64,000 nucleotides of DNA, taken from contig CALRJS020000013.1 of NCBI GenBank assembly GCA_943367595.1, positions 1-64,000 on the forward strand. The letters are read 5' to 3'. The notes under the pieces were generated by a model. It was not told the DNA's origin and did no database searches. It saw only the letters and a list, made by a program, of their open reading frames with translations. Shown here in pieces: positions 51,675-61,178 of the stretch. The first letter of the stretch is position 1. Every line of letters begins with the position of its first letter. The translations under genes were made by a program, and so were the position numbers. The stretch is from MW101C3 sp943367595. Lineage in GTDB: Bacteria; Cyanobacteriota; Cyanobacteriia; PCC-6307; Cyanobiaceae.

Positions 51675-52910
51675 GTGGAGGCGGGGCGCAGCGCCGAGCA
51701 GGCCGCCCGCCGCTCCTACGGGAAGCTGGTGGCCTGGCTCACCGCCCGCAGCGGCGATCCCGCCGCGGCGGAGGACGCCCTGAGTGAGGCCTTCCTGGCG
51801 GCCCTGGCCGACTGGCCCCGCCAGGGGGTGCCCCGCAGTCCGGAGGCCTGGCTGCTGGTCACCGCCCGGCGGCGCTGGCTCGATGGCCACCGGCGGACCC
51901 GCACCCAGGAGCGCCTGCTGCCGCTCCTCCTCGAGGAGGCGTTCACCATGCCCACCGATCCGAGTGCCGGCGCGGGCGAAGCGGCGGCCATTCCCGACGA
52001 CCGCCTGCGGCTGCTGTTTCTCTGCGCCCACCCCGCCATCGATCCGGCCATCCAGGCGCCGCTGATGCTGCAGACGGTGCTGGGCCTCAATGCCGCCCGC
52101 ATCGGCGCCGCCTTCCTGGTGGCTCCCGCCGCCATGGGGCAACGGCTGGTGCGCGCCAAGGCGAAGATCCGCGAGGCCCGCATCCCCTTCGTGCTACCCC
52201 CCGCCGACGCCCTGCCGGCCCGGGCGGCGGCGGTGCATCAGGCGATCTACGCCGCCTTCGGCACGGGCTGGGAGGAACCCGGCGCAGCGGGCGGCGGCAG
52301 CGACGGTCTTGCCCAGGAAGCCGTCCAGCTGGCGCGGCTCTGCGTTGAGCTGCTGCCGCAGGAACCGGAGGGGCGGGGGCTGCTGGCGCTGCTGCTGCAT
52401 GCCCAGGCACGCCGGCCGGCCCGGCGCGACCGCCATGGCGCCTACGTGCCGCTCCAGGAGCAGGACATGCGGCTCTGGTCGCGGCCGCTGCAGGCGGAGG
52501 CCGAGGCGGAGCTGCGGCAGGCGGCGGCCCAGGGGCGGATGGGGCGCTTCCAGCTGGAGGCGGCGATCCAGTCGGTGCATGCCCAGCGGGCCGTGCACGG
52601 CCGGGTCGACTGGCCGGCGCTGCTGCACCTCTATGACGGGCTGATCCGCCTGGCTCCCAGCCTGGGGGCGCAGGTGAGCCGGCTGGCGGTGCTGGCCGAG
52701 CTGCGTGGTCCTGCCGCAGGGCTGGAGCCACTGGAAGCGCTCGGCGCCAGCGTGCCCGCAACGGCTACCTATCAACCCTGGTGGGCGCTGCGGGCCGAGC
52801 TGCTCACCCGGCTCGGCCGCTGGCCTGAGGCGCGGGAGAGCTATGGGCGGGCCATCGCCCTCACCACGGACCCAGCGGCCCTGGCCTTCCTGCGAGGGCG
52901 GTGCCCGTAG
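51675..52910 (+). CDS. ECF-type RNA polymerase sigma factor with long C-terminal domain (YCII-associated)
   Basis: A 411-residue protein of the group with a DUF6596-type extension. Sigma region 2 is AWLTARSGDPAAAEDALSEA then FLAALADW; region 4 is seen in LNAARIGAAFLVAPAAMGQR. The extension (LARLCVELLPQEPEGRGLLA, ARRPARRDRHGAYVPLQEQD) is helical, TPR-like and diagnostic. The start is GTG 51675, directly abutting the YCII stop. No anti-sigma gene is present, consistent with control by the C-terminal domain. Its last 50 bases overlap the convergent peptidase gene. Confidence 0.88.
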   Translation: MEAGRSAEQAARRSYGKLVAWLTARSGDPAAAEDALSEAFLAALADWPRQGVPRSPEAWLLVTARRRWLDGHRRTRTQERLLPLLLEEAFTMPTDPSAGAGEAAAIPDDRLRLLFLCAHPAIDPAIQAPLMLQTVLGLNAARIGAAFLVAPAAMGQRLVRAKAKIREARIPFVLPPADALPARAAAVHQAIYAAFGTGWEEPGAAGGGSDGLAQEAVQLARLCVELLPQEPEGRGLLALLLHAQARRPARRDRHGAYVPLQEQDMRLWSRPLQAEAEAELRQAAAQGRMGRFQLEAAIQSVHAQRAVHGRVDWPALLHLYDGLIRLAPSLGAQVSRLAVLAELRGPAAGLEPLEALGASVPATATYQPWWALRAELLTRLGRWPEARESYGRAIALTTDPAALAFLRGRCP

Positions 52911-54132
52911 CCAGGGCCGGCGGGGGAGCGGGCGTGCCAGCAGCAGCAGCGGCCATGCCGGCGGCCAGGCCCCGGCCGGCACGCAGCACGAAGTCGGCAG
53001 CGCGGCCGTACACCGCCGCTTTCCAGGCCGGAGTGTCGACGTAGAAGGCCTGCTGCATCTGCACCTGGATCGGCGCGCGATGGACGGTGTCGCGACCGGG
53101 GACGGCATGCAGCCAGCTGTCGGCGCGCAACGCCCCCAGCACTTCCAGGATCGGGCGGGTGCCGAACTCCAGCGCCAGGTAGGTGACCGCGGTGGCGGGC
53201 TCCAGGGCGCGGAACGCCCCGACCATGGCGCCCGAGATGGGCGCGGAGGCCGAACGCTGCCCCGCCGCAGGGAGCTGATCCGCCCCCGCCAGAGCTGCCA
53301 GCAGGCCTTCGTGTACGCCCGCCTCAAGGGCAGCGGGCGCCTCGCCCTCGCTCATGCGGGTGACCTCCGGGCCATACCAGCGCACCGCCCGCGCGAACGC
53401 CTCCGGCGTGTCACCGGCATGGATCGGCTCGCCGTAGCCCATCGGGCCGAGGCCGGTGTGGATGTCGAGCACCGCCAGCTGCGCCAGGCCGGCGGGGATG
53501 TGCTCGCGCAGCAGCTGGTGCAGCATCCGGTTCGACCAGCACGGCTGGGTGCCGCCATAGAACAGGCCGGTGGGGCGGGTGTACTGGCCTCGCTGCAACA
53601 GGGCCTGGTAAGCGGGAATGCCATGGGCCGCGATGCGCTGCAGCAGCGCCGCATCGGCCTGCTCCCGAACCGGGCCGTCCCACTCCGCAGGCACAAGCAG
53701 GTCGTGCACGGCCTCATAGGCGGAGCCATCCGGCAACGGCGCGCTGAAATCGCGGAAGTTGCGGTTGAGGTCGATGCTGTCCTCATTCACCCGGCGGCGC
53801 CAGGCGAAGCCGTAGGGGTTGAGGGCGTGGATCAGCAGGGTGGCGGTGCCGGGCGGCAGCGCGTCGTGCAGGCGGTCGGTGAGATAGCCCACCTGCACTC
53901 CCGATCCGCAGAATCCCTCCACCCCATGGGTGCCCGAGATCAGCAGCAACATCGCCCGCGGCGGCGTCTCGCCCGCCAGCAGGGCCACATCGATGGAGAG
54001 CGGTTCGCCGTCCGGACCGAGCTGGCCGGGCAGGCGATGGGACGTGAGCCGGGCGCCAGCCCCGCCGGCCGCCGTCAGGAACCTGGCGCGGGCATCGGCG
54101 TAGCTGGAGGCGAAGTAATCGCAGGTGGACAT
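52861..54132 (-). CDS. DUF2817/M14-like zinc carboxypeptidase-family protein
   Basis: A 423-residue protein. The zinc ligands are suggested by LISGTHGVEGFCGSG (H-x-x-E, near 84-89) and AVLDIHTGLGPMGYGE (His near 230). NPYGFAWRRRVNEDSIDLNR between them is typical of DUF2817 proteins. TYLALEFGTRP supplies the candidate catalytic Glu. The last 45 residues are Ala/Pro-rich and variable. It begins MSTCDYFASSY at ATG 54132. Its 3' end overlaps the ECF sigma gene by 50 bases tail to tail. Confidence 0.85.
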   Translation of the reverse strand: MSTCDYFASSYADARARFLTAAGGAGARLTSHRLPGQLGPDGEPLSIDVALLAGETPPRAMLLLISGTHGVEGFCGSGVQVGYLTDRLHDALPPGTATLLIHALNPYGFAWRRRVNEDSIDLNRNFRDFSAPLPDGSAYEAVHDLLVPAEWDGPVREQADAALLQRIAAHGIPAYQALLQRGQYTRPTGLFYGGTQPCWSNRMLHQLLREHIPAGLAQLAVLDIHTGLGPMGYGEPIHAGDTPEAFARAVRWYGPEVTRMSEGEAPAALEAGVHEGLLAALAGADQLPAAGQRSASAPISGAMVGAFRALEPATAVTYLALEFGTRPILEVLGALRADSWLHAVPGRDTVHRAPIQVQMQQAFYVDTPAWKAAVYGRAADFVLRAGRGLAAGMAAAAAGTPAPPPALATGTALAGRPGPLGPW

Positions 54133-55008
54133 GGTGGAGTCCGCCGGTGACAGCGGCGGCAGGTGGCGCGGGAGGGAAAGGAGGCGGCGGGACGCGCAGC
54201 TGGGGGGAAGCGGGTCTGGGGAGAAGCAGCCTGGGAGAGATGTGAAGGCCGGTGGCAGGCAAGGCCGGGAGGGCCTGGGAACGCGTGGCAGCGAAGCCGG
54301 GGAGACTCCGGGGTGCCGGTGGCGCTCAACAGCGGGACGGCTGGTTCCTGCTCAGTGCCGGTGGCCGGGGGGGCCGCTGGCGGTGGACCTCACCGAGCAG
54401 GGATGGCTGATGCCAGATGGTTGAAGTTGCATCGGTAAGGGTGAGGAGATGACGGCGCATGGGCGATGACAGATGGACGTCGCTGCGCGGCTGACGGCGC
54501 ATGGATGCAGCCTCATGGCTGACAGCACAGAGGTGAAGCCTCAGGCCTGACGCCGCGTCGTTGACGACGCAAGGCCAAGGCCGCGCACTGGACGACACAT
54601 CACTGAAGGCACAGGACTGACAACCCACCACTTACAGACACATTCCTTAAGACGAACGGTTCGCAAACACCTCCCCGAAAACGCTGAGCTGACCACCCTC
54701 GGCACAAGGACCCATCACGGAAGACGCCTGGCTGACGCCGCATGACATTGACGCTCACCTGTGCCAGCCACCGAGACGCTGTACGCCGGTGCCCGAAAGG
54801 ACGCGGAGGCAGACAGAAGCACCGGAGCGCAGGCCCCGGCCGCAGGCCCGGATGGCTTGACCCAGCGGCTGTCCAGACGGATCGCCGGCCGATCGCTACA
54901 ACTTTATGGGTATAACCAACTGCCTGTGGTTTTGGGCGAGGGAAGCGGCCCTGCCAGGCGTTCCGCCCACGCGCCGCCCCTGCCAGGCTGGTGGTGACGG
55001 CGCCGTGC
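54133..55008. other. 876-base gap containing degenerate repeats
   Basis: No gene is supported. Between about 54448 and 54770 the plus strand repeats a core close to CTGACGGCGCATGG many times with variations. Two adjacent 28-base units around 54491-54546 (ending in GCAGCCTCATGG and GAAGCCTCAGGC) are the clearest. The short frames here lack start signals and family similarity. The repeats do not have the constant spacing of a CRISPR array. Confidence 0.5.
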
Positions 55009-55623
55009 ATGGATCTTCACCCCTGGCTCGATCAGGTTGTGCCCGCCCTGCGCTCCCCGGCCGGGGCCGTGGCCTTCGTGCCGCTCTATGCCCTCTGGGT
55101 GAGCCTGCTGCTGCCGGGGGTGTGGGCCTCCATGCTGGCCGGCGCGCTCTACGGCACCGCCTGGGGCAGCCTGATCGTGTTCGCCGGGGCCTGCCTGGGA
55201 GCGCAGGTGGCGTTCCTGCTGGGCCGGCACCGGCTGCGCCACTGGGCGCGGCGGCGCCTGGCCACGCGGCCGAAGCTGCAGGCGATCGAACGGGCCGTGA
55301 GCCGGGAAGGCCTGAAGCTGGTGCTGCTCACGCGCCTGTCGCCTGCCTTTCCCTTCAGCCTGCTGAACCTGGCCTACGGGCTCAGCGAAGTGAGCCTGCG
55401 CGACTACTCGATCGGGCTGCTGGCGATCCTGCCCGGCACGGTGCTGTTCTGCGGGCTGGGGGAGCTGGCCGGCGACGCCTCTCGCTTCGGTGCGGTGCTC
55501 GCCGGCGGCACAGGCCCGGCCGGTCAGGCCCTGACCCTGCTGGGCATCACCGCCACCGTGGCGGCCATGGTGGTGGCGGGCCGGGCCGCGCAGCGGGCCC
55601 TGCAGCGCCACACGCCGCCCTGA
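55009..55623 (+). CDS. TVP38/TMEM64-family membrane protein
   Basis: A 204-residue polytopic protein of the VTT (DedA-related) family. It has LLPGVWASMLAGALYGTAWG, GACLGAQVAFLLGRHRLRHW and LVLLTRLSPAFPFSLLNLAY (family-typical R-x-S-P-x-F-P-F) and a further pair of C-terminal helices. Members act in membrane-lipid scrambling or stress resistance in a broad sense; the substrate is not inferred. ATG 55009 is chosen; GTG 54991 would add six residues. It stands alone. Confidence 0.85.
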   Translation: MDLHPWLDQVVPALRSPAGAVAFVPLYALWVSLLLPGVWASMLAGALYGTAWGSLIVFAGACLGAQVAFLLGRHRLRHWARRRLATRPKLQAIERAVSREGLKLVLLTRLSPAFPFSLLNLAYGLSEVSLRDYSIGLLAILPGTVLFCGLGELAGDASRFGAVLAGGTGPAGQALTLLGITATVAAMVVAGRAAQRALQRHTPP

Positions 55624-55629
55624 GCGGGC

Positions 55630-56520
55630 TCAGGCCAGCAGCGGGGCGGTGCTGAGCGAGGTGAAGGAGAAGCCGATGATCAGGTCGTCGAAGTCCAGGT
55701 CACCGCCACCTTTGGTGTCCTCCAGGCCGAACATGTTGGTGCTGAGCGCAGCAAGAAGGTCATGCCACTGGTGGAGCCACCGATGCCTGGGTGTCAGTGA
55801 CGCCGCCAGGCATGAGGGGACGGAAGCGGGGATCATTCAGGCTGGTGAGCTGGTCCACGCTGCCATCCACCACCTCGAAGAAGCGCACGCTCTGGCCATT
55901 GAGCAATCAGGGTGTCCCCGCTCGAAGGGGTGGTCCCTCAAGGGAGGGTGATATCGGTGGATTCGAGGCTGGAGAAGATCGTCCGCGTCATCGTTTGTGG
56001 GGTACTGAGTGCAGCCAGCAGGGCATCTACGTTGTCCAGCTCTGTGCTGTTCAGCATCACATAGCCGATCTGTTTGGCCGTGGCGGCCCGGTTGCCGACG
56101 CTGGCCCAGAGTGCCAAGGTGGCGAGGTGGTGGCCTTAGCCGGATTGTGCAAGGCGAGGGTATGGCTGGCGGCGCTAAGCACGGGGGTCAGGTCAACGAA
56201 GGCAACCACGGAAGGATCCACGATCACGCCTTTGCCGGCGCCATTCTTGTCACCGATGCCGCCGTCATTCAGCGCGAGGCTGAGGCAATCGACGGTGCCA
56301 TCGCTATCCCGGTCATAGAAACGCGTGCCGATGCCCTGAAGAGGGTCGTAGATGAGCTGGACAAATCGCCGGAGTCTTCAACAGCAACGGATCAGGTTCG
56401 CCTGGCGGAAAAGCGACAGCTGGCATCGCTGAGCTGCTGCAGGTCAAGCGCCGCCCCCAGTTCCACCACCAGACCTGCCTGGCTGACTCCTGGATCTACT
56501 GCCCAAGGCGCAAGGAGAGT
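55630..56520 (-). pseudogene. remnant of a large DUF4114-type calcium-binding surface protein
   Basis: Read leftward, several frames succeed one another: YDPLQGIGTRFYDRDSDGTV, LNDGGIGDKNGAGKGVIVDP, IGYVMLNSTELDNVDALLAA, LNGQSVRFFEVVDGSVDQLT and finally FGLEDTKGGGDLDFDDLIIG then FSF to the stop at 55630. Such phrases are typical of the C-terminus of cyanobacterial surface or secreted proteins with DUF4114 and calcium-binding repeats. At least three frameshifts separate them, and no N-terminal part is found. It is a decayed C-terminal fragment rather than a set of small genes. Confidence 0.7.
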
Positions 56521-56773
56521 CGGGTTCTCGATTATGCACGTATTACCCAATGTTCACTTGCACAGAAGCAACATCCAACTTGCTTCCATATCTCGCAATC
56601 GCAGACGAGCCTTCAGAAAACTCCCAGAGGCTGTCATTAAGCCTGACGCCTTTAGCCTTCATTGATCCACACATCCCGCCGCCCCAGCTCAAGAGCCGAA
56701 TGAACGCCCGGCCAACTCCGCGCCGTTAGCCAATGCTGTTCCACCGATTGCACCCCGCACCCGGGAGCCCGCC

Positions 56774-58843
56774 TCAGGACGCCAGCAACTCCAGCAGGGC
56801 CGCCTCATCGAGCAGCGGCACCCCCAGGCTCTCGGCCTTGGCCAGCTTGCTGCCGGCCTCGGCGCCAGCCACCACATAGCTGGTCTTCTTGCTGACGGAG
56901 CTGCTCACCTTGCCGCCGGCCGCCTCGATCAGCGCCTGCGCCTCGCTGCGGCTGAGCGTCGGCAGGGTGCCGGTGAGCACCAGGGTCTTGCCGGCCAGGG
57001 GTCTGCCCGGCCCGCCGCCCGCCTCACCGGCTCCGTCCCGCTCCGCCGCCGCCGCCTGCCGCTCGGCCTCACTGGCCTGCAGCGCCAGGCCCAGCTCCGC
57101 CAGGGCCGCCAGCAGGGTGAGGTTGGCGGGGGTGCCGAACCATTGCGCCAGCGACTGGGCGATCTCCTCGCCGATGCCGAACACCGCCATGATCGCCTCG
57201 GGCTGCCCGGTGGCGGCCGCCTGCAGCTCCGCCACACCGGGAAACGCCCGCGCCAGCGCCTTGGCGTTGACCGCCCCCACGTGATGGATGCCCAGCCCGT
57301 AGAGCACCCGGTGCCAGGGGCGCTGGCGGGAATCCTGCAGGGCGGCAACGAGTTTGGCGGCGGAGGTCTCGCCCATGCGCTCGAGGCTGGCCAGCAGGGC
57401 CGCATCCAGCCGGTAGAGGTCGGCGATCGAGCGCACCAGGCCCCGGTGCACCAGCTGCTCGATCAACTTGCTTCCCAGCCCGTCCACATCCAGGGCCCCC
57501 TTGCTCACCCAGTGGCGCAGCGAGCCGCGCAGGATCGCCGGGCAGCTGGAGTTGACGCAGCGGGTGGCCGCTTCCCCCTCCTCCCGCACCAGCTCCGAGC
57601 CGCACTCCGGGCAGGTGTGGGGCAGGCCGAGCCGCTCGGCGCCAGCCGGCCGCAGCTCGCTCAGCACGCGCACCACCTCCGGGATGATCTCGCCCGCCTT
57701 GCGCACCACGATCGTGTCGCCGGCGTGCAGGTCGAGCTCCGCCACCCGGTCGGCGTTGTGGAGCGTGGCGCGGCTGACGCTCGTGCCCGCCAGCGGCACC
57801 GGCTCGAATTCGGCCACCGGCGTCACCGCCCCGGTGCGGCCCACCTGCACCGTGAGCCGCCGCAAGCGCGTGGGCGCCTCCTCGGCGGCGTACTTGAGCG
57901 CGATCGCCCAGCGCGGCGCCTTCTGGGTGAAGCCGGCCCGCTCCTGCAGGGCCAGGTCGTCGAGCTTCACCACCACCCCATCGGTGGCGTAGGGCAGGCC
58001 ATGGCGCTTCTGCTCCCAGGCGGCGAAGAAGGCCTGGGCGGCGTCCAGGTCGGGGCAGCGCTCGCAGTTGGGGTTGACCCGGAAGCCGGCCGTACGCAGC
58101 CAGGCCAGCGCCTCCCACTGGCTGCGCGGCCCCGCCTCGGGCAGATGGAGCGTGTAGGCGAAGAAATCCAGCCGCCGCGCCGCCACCACCTTGGGGTCGA
58201 GCTGACGCAGGGTGCCGGCGCAGGCATTGCGCGGATTGGCGAAGGGCGGTTCGTCGCGGGCGAGCCGCTCGGCATTGATCGCCGCAAAGGTGGCGTCGGG
58301 GATGAAGGCTTCACCGCGCACCTCCACCCATTCGGGCGGGTCGGCCAGCTGCAGGCGCAGCGGCACGCTCTGGATCGTGCGCACATTGGCAGTGATCTCC
58401 TCGCCGCTGCTGCCATCGCCGCGGGTGGCGGCCCGCACCAGCACGCCCCGCTCGTAGCTGAGCGCCAGGGCATTGCCGTCGATCTTCAGCTCACAGACGA
58501 GGGCCAGATCCTCTGCCTCTGCGTCCTTCTCGAGCACGCGCAGCAGCCGCTGATGCCAGGCGGTGAATTCGGCCGCATCGAAGGCGTTGTCGAGGCTGAG
58601 CAGGCCGATGCGGTGCTCCACCGTGCGAAAGCCTGCGGCGGGAGCACCGCCCACCCGCTGGGTGGGGCTGTCGGGGCGCACAAGTTCAGGGTGGGCCGCC
58701 TCCAGCTCCAGCAGCTCGCGGTAGAGGCGGTCGTAGACCGTGTCCTCCAGCTCCGGAGCATCCAGCACGTAATAGGCGTGTGCGGCCCGCTGCAGCAGGC
58801 GGCGCAACTCCTCGGCCCGGGCCTCAAGCGATGCGTCGGGCAT
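56774..58843 (-). CDS. ligA: NAD-dependent DNA ligase
   Basis: A 689-residue LigA that seals nicks in replication and repair. The adenylation lysine lies in CELKIDGNALALSYERG (KxDG) near residue 115. NAD-binding Ia domain at the N-terminus (AHAYYVLDAPELEDTVYDRL), OB fold, zinc finger CPECG...CVNSSCPA, helix-hairpin-helix repeats and a C-terminal BRCT domain (LAGKTLVLTGTLPTLSRSEA). Complete and of normal length. The start is ATG 58843 (MPDASLEARAEEL); an in-frame TTG at 58861 is less likely. Confidence 0.97.
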   Translation of the reverse strand: MPDASLEARAEELRRLLQRAAHAYYVLDAPELEDTVYDRLYRELLELEAAHPELVRPDSPTQRVGGAPAAGFRTVEHRIGLLSLDNAFDAAEFTAWHQRLLRVLEKDAEAEDLALVCELKIDGNALALSYERGVLVRAATRGDGSSGEEITANVRTIQSVPLRLQLADPPEWVEVRGEAFIPDATFAAINAERLARDEPPFANPRNACAGTLRQLDPKVVAARRLDFFAYTLHLPEAGPRSQWEALAWLRTAGFRVNPNCERCPDLDAAQAFFAAWEQKRHGLPYATDGVVVKLDDLALQERAGFTQKAPRWAIALKYAAEEAPTRLRRLTVQVGRTGAVTPVAEFEPVPLAGTSVSRATLHNADRVAELDLHAGDTIVVRKAGEIIPEVVRVLSELRPAGAERLGLPHTCPECGSELVREEGEAATRCVNSSCPAILRGSLRHWVSKGALDVDGLGSKLIEQLVHRGLVRSIADLYRLDAALLASLERMGETSAAKLVAALQDSRQRPWHRVLYGLGIHHVGAVNAKALARAFPGVAELQAAATGQPEAIMAVFGIGEEIAQSLAQWFGTPANLTLLAALAELGLALQASEAERQAAAAERDGAGEAGGGPGRPLAGKTLVLTGTLPTLSRSEAQALIEAAGGKVSSSVSKKTSYVVAGAEAGSKLAKAESLGVPLLDEAALLELLAS

Positions 58844-58870
58844 GGGAGGCGGCGCAGGCAAGGAGCGACC

Positions 58871-59293
58871 TCAGGCGGCGGCGAGCCTGTTGATGCGGTC
58901 CACCCGCCAGGCTTCCTCCACCTTCACGAAGGTGAAGTCGAGCGGCAGTTCGTCCTTCGCCTCCGATTTCAGCTTCACCGTGAGGATGATCTGGCCGTCC
59001 TGAATGCGGGGCCGGCCGGATTTGAGGTTGCGGTATTTGTTGAGCTGCAGGCCCGCCAGGAAACGGATGAACTGCTGCCGGTTCACGTGGGAGCGGTAGT
59101 TCTTGGTGGTGAGCAGATAGGCGCCGTCGATCTGGCCCGAGGCCACCTGGGTGAAGAACTGCTTGAGCAGCGGGTTGATGCCGCGCGCGCTGATCACCAG
59201 CTTCACGGCCGTGTAGGTCCAGTAGAGAAGCAGGGCGCCGGCGCCGGCCAACAGGGCCTTGGTGCCGATCGTCTGTGCCAGACCCCAATCCAT
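58871..59293 (-). CDS. membrane-anchored small protein, unknown function
   Basis: A 140-residue protein with one N-terminal membrane helix (ALLAGAGALLLYWTYTAVKL) followed by a soluble domain of about 100 residues: LLKQFFTQVASGQIDGAYLL, RPRIQDGQIILTVKLKSEAK, FTFVKVEEAWRVDRI. The pattern helix-'GQIDGAY'-strands resembles the NTF2/DUF4864-like fold found in many envelope proteins. It lies 28 bases upstream of ligA in the same direction and may share its transcript. Confidence 0.7.
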   Translation of the reverse strand: MDWGLAQTIGTKALLAGAGALLLYWTYTAVKLVISARGINPLLKQFFTQVASGQIDGAYLLTTKNYRSHVNRQQFIRFLAGLQLNKYRNLKSGRPRIQDGQIILTVKLKSEAKDELPLDFTFVKVEEAWRVDRINRLAAA

Positions 59294-59375
59294 TGCTTAA
59301 GCGCGCATCCTGAGCCTGGAGTCTGACCGACGGCCCCGCCAGACTGCCGACCTGGTGACAACGCCCTGAAGCGGC

Positions 59376-59918
59376 ATGCCCCTGGAGTCCCTGCTTCCGC
59401 TGTTCCACCGCCTCGACCGGGAACACTTCGAGGGCACCCTGGCGCCGCAGGGCCGCAGCCTGGTGGCGGTGCGCTGGAGCGATGCCCGCATGAACCGCAC
59501 GGCCGGGCTCTACCGCAGCGGCCGGCAGCGCGATGGCACCCCGCTGTGCGAAATCGTGCTGTCACGGCCGGTGCTGGAACCGCTGCCCCGCGAGGCCACG
59601 CTCGGCACCCTCTGCCACGAGATGATCCACGCCTGGATCGACCGGGTGCTGGGGGTGCGTGAGGTGCACGGCCCCCACTTCCGCGCCCGCATGGCCCGCA
59701 TCAACGCCGCCCAGTCGGTCTTCGAGGTGAGCCTGCGCCACTCCTATCCCGTGCCGGTCAGTGCGGTGCGCTGGATCGCCCGCTGCCCCTGCTGCGGCGT
59801 CACGGCGCCGTACCGGCGGCGGGTGCGGGGCGTGGCCTGCCGCCTCTGCTGCGACCGGCTGCACGGCGGCCAGTGGCATGCCAGCTGCCAGCTCGTGTTC
59901 GAACCCGGTGGCGCCTAG
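59376..59918 (+). CDS. SprT-like zinc metalloprotease
   Basis: A 180-residue SprT-family protein. The catalytic helix LGTLCHEMIHAWIDRVLG (HExxH, near 78-82) is followed by VHGPHFRARM, which gives the third zinc ligand. The C-terminus has a zinc ribbon with Cys pairs in CPCCG and CRLCC. It starts at ATG 59376 (MPLESLLPLFHRL). Eukaryotic relatives (SPRTN) digest DNA-protein crosslinks; the bacterial role is not settled. It is divergent to the small membrane-protein gene. Confidence 0.88.
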   Translation: MPLESLLPLFHRLDREHFEGTLAPQGRSLVAVRWSDARMNRTAGLYRSGRQRDGTPLCEIVLSRPVLEPLPREATLGTLCHEMIHAWIDRVLGVREVHGPHFRARMARINAAQSVFEVSLRHSYPVPVSAVRWIARCPCCGVTAPYRRRVRGVACRLCCDRLHGGQWHASCQLVFEPGGA

Positions 59919-59927
59919 GGTTCGCCG

Positions 59928-60056
59928 ATGGATCGCACCCTTGGCATGGAACTGTTCCTGGGGGTGCTGCAGTGCGGCGGCCTGGCGATCGCCGTGGTGG
60001 GCCTGGGCCGCGAACGCTGGCTGCGCCGCCGCTGGGCCCTGCGCCTCAGCCGTTAG
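59928..60056 (+). CDS. small membrane-peptide gene (42 residues), tentative
   Basis: ATG 59928 to TAG 60056, nine bases after the SprT stop. It encodes one hydrophobic segment (ELFLGVLQCGGLAIAVVGLG) followed by a basic end (RERWLRRRWALRLSR), the topology of a small single-span membrane protein. The close spacing suggests co-translation, but there is no family support. Confidence 0.4.
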   Translation: MDRTLGMELFLGVLQCGGLAIAVVGLGRERWLRRRWALRLSR

Positions 60057-60119
60057 GGTCGAGGCAGAACGGTTCTCAGGGCAGAGCCGGGCCCATCAGG
60101 ACGGACACAGGACAGAGCC

Positions 60120-61031
60120 ATGAACGGTTCCGGCGACCCTTCCCGCCGCGGCAGACGCCGCCAGGGATCGCCCACGGCGGGCGGAACCTTCGATCAATGG
60201 ATGGTGGCGGGTCGGCAGCTGGTCAACGGGGTGTCCGGGGCTCGCCCGGGCTCGCGTACCCAGGCGCGTGGAGCCGGGGGCCGCGCCGGTGCACGCCCGG
60301 GCCTGGATGGTCTGGGCCGCTGGGTGGGCGAACGCTTCGATTGGTTGCTCGAAGGCGACGACGACTGGCCCGAACCCTGGCAGGAACGCCCCACCCCCCA
60401 GGAGCGGGAGACGCAGGCCCCACCACCCCGCCGTGGCAGCGGCCTCCCCACCGACGAGCCCTTCCGCGCCGGCAGCCGGGAACCCATCGGCCGTGGCGCC
60501 CTGGGCCGCATGCCGGAGCCGGCCCCGGAGTGGAACAGGAGAAGGGAAAGCGGCCGCGAGATCGGCCGCGAGCCTGGCGTGGGGCGCGGCCCGCGCCTTG
60601 ATGGCGACCCCGAGCGGCGCGGCGGAACAACCGGCTCGGCAGCGCGCACGGGCGGCCCGGCCCCAGCTCCGGCCCGCTTCGCCACCAGCGGCAGCGCCGG
60701 CAGCGGCAGCTCGGGCTACGCAGACAACACCAGCACCACTGCCGGCAGCCCCAGCAGCGGCGGGCGGCGCGCGCTCGAGGCGATCTCCCGCCGCAGCGCC
60801 CCGCTGCTGCCACCGGCCGCGAGCGACACCGACGACTGGCCTGAGGACGACAACTTCCGGCTGCCCCGCTGGCAGCGCCCGAGCGGCGCAGCGGGCGGGG
60901 GCGAGCCGCCGCGGTCGTTGCCGCCGGCCTCCGCCGTACCCCCGGCAGCCGCAGGCCCGGCCGGCGCTGGCCCCGCGCCAGCGCGCACACCCCTGCGCCC
61001 CCTGCCGCGCTCCAGTCGCCGGCGCGATTGA
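60120..61031 (+). CDS. low-complexity, probably disordered protein
   Basis: A 303-residue protein rich in Gly, Pro, Ser, Arg and Ala with few hydrophobic stretches. The N-terminal FDQWMVAGRQLVNGVSGARP and an acidic-aromatic motif, which occurs twice (DDDWPEPWQERP near residue 80 and DDWPEDDNFRLPRWQRP near 240), look conserved and may be binding elements. The remainder resembles a flexible linker. ATG 60120 follows a short gap. I do not recognise the function. The real reading frame is supported by the non-random amphipathic ends rather than by homology. Confidence 0.5.
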   Translation: MNGSGDPSRRGRRRQGSPTAGGTFDQWMVAGRQLVNGVSGARPGSRTQARGAGGRAGARPGLDGLGRWVGERFDWLLEGDDDWPEPWQERPTPQERETQAPPPRRGSGLPTDEPFRAGSREPIGRGALGRMPEPAPEWNRRRESGREIGREPGVGRGPRLDGDPERRGGTTGSAARTGGPAPAPARFATSGSAGSGSSGYADNTSTTAGSPSSGGRRALEAISRRSAPLLPPAASDTDDWPEDDNFRLPRWQRPSGAAGGGEPPRSLPPASAVPPAAAGPAGAGPAPARTPLRPLPRSSRRRD

Positions 61032-61178
61032 GCGGGAGCCATGCGGAGCCTGCCCGCAGGCCACCGGCAGAGCGCCAGCGCCGGCCCGAAGCGAACCTTC
61101 ACGCCAGGCCGACGGGTGAGCACCACCGCATGCCCCTTACATTCAATGGTGATCAACCGCTTCCAAGGATCTGCGTCC

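Noticed and set aside
54448..54770. CRISPR array
   Set aside because: Repeats are degenerate, spacing is irregular, and no cas gene is in the window.
54761..54997. 78-codon frame before the TVP38-family gene
   Set aside because: Arg/Ala/Gly-rich without domain features and overlapping the likely promoter region of the next gene.
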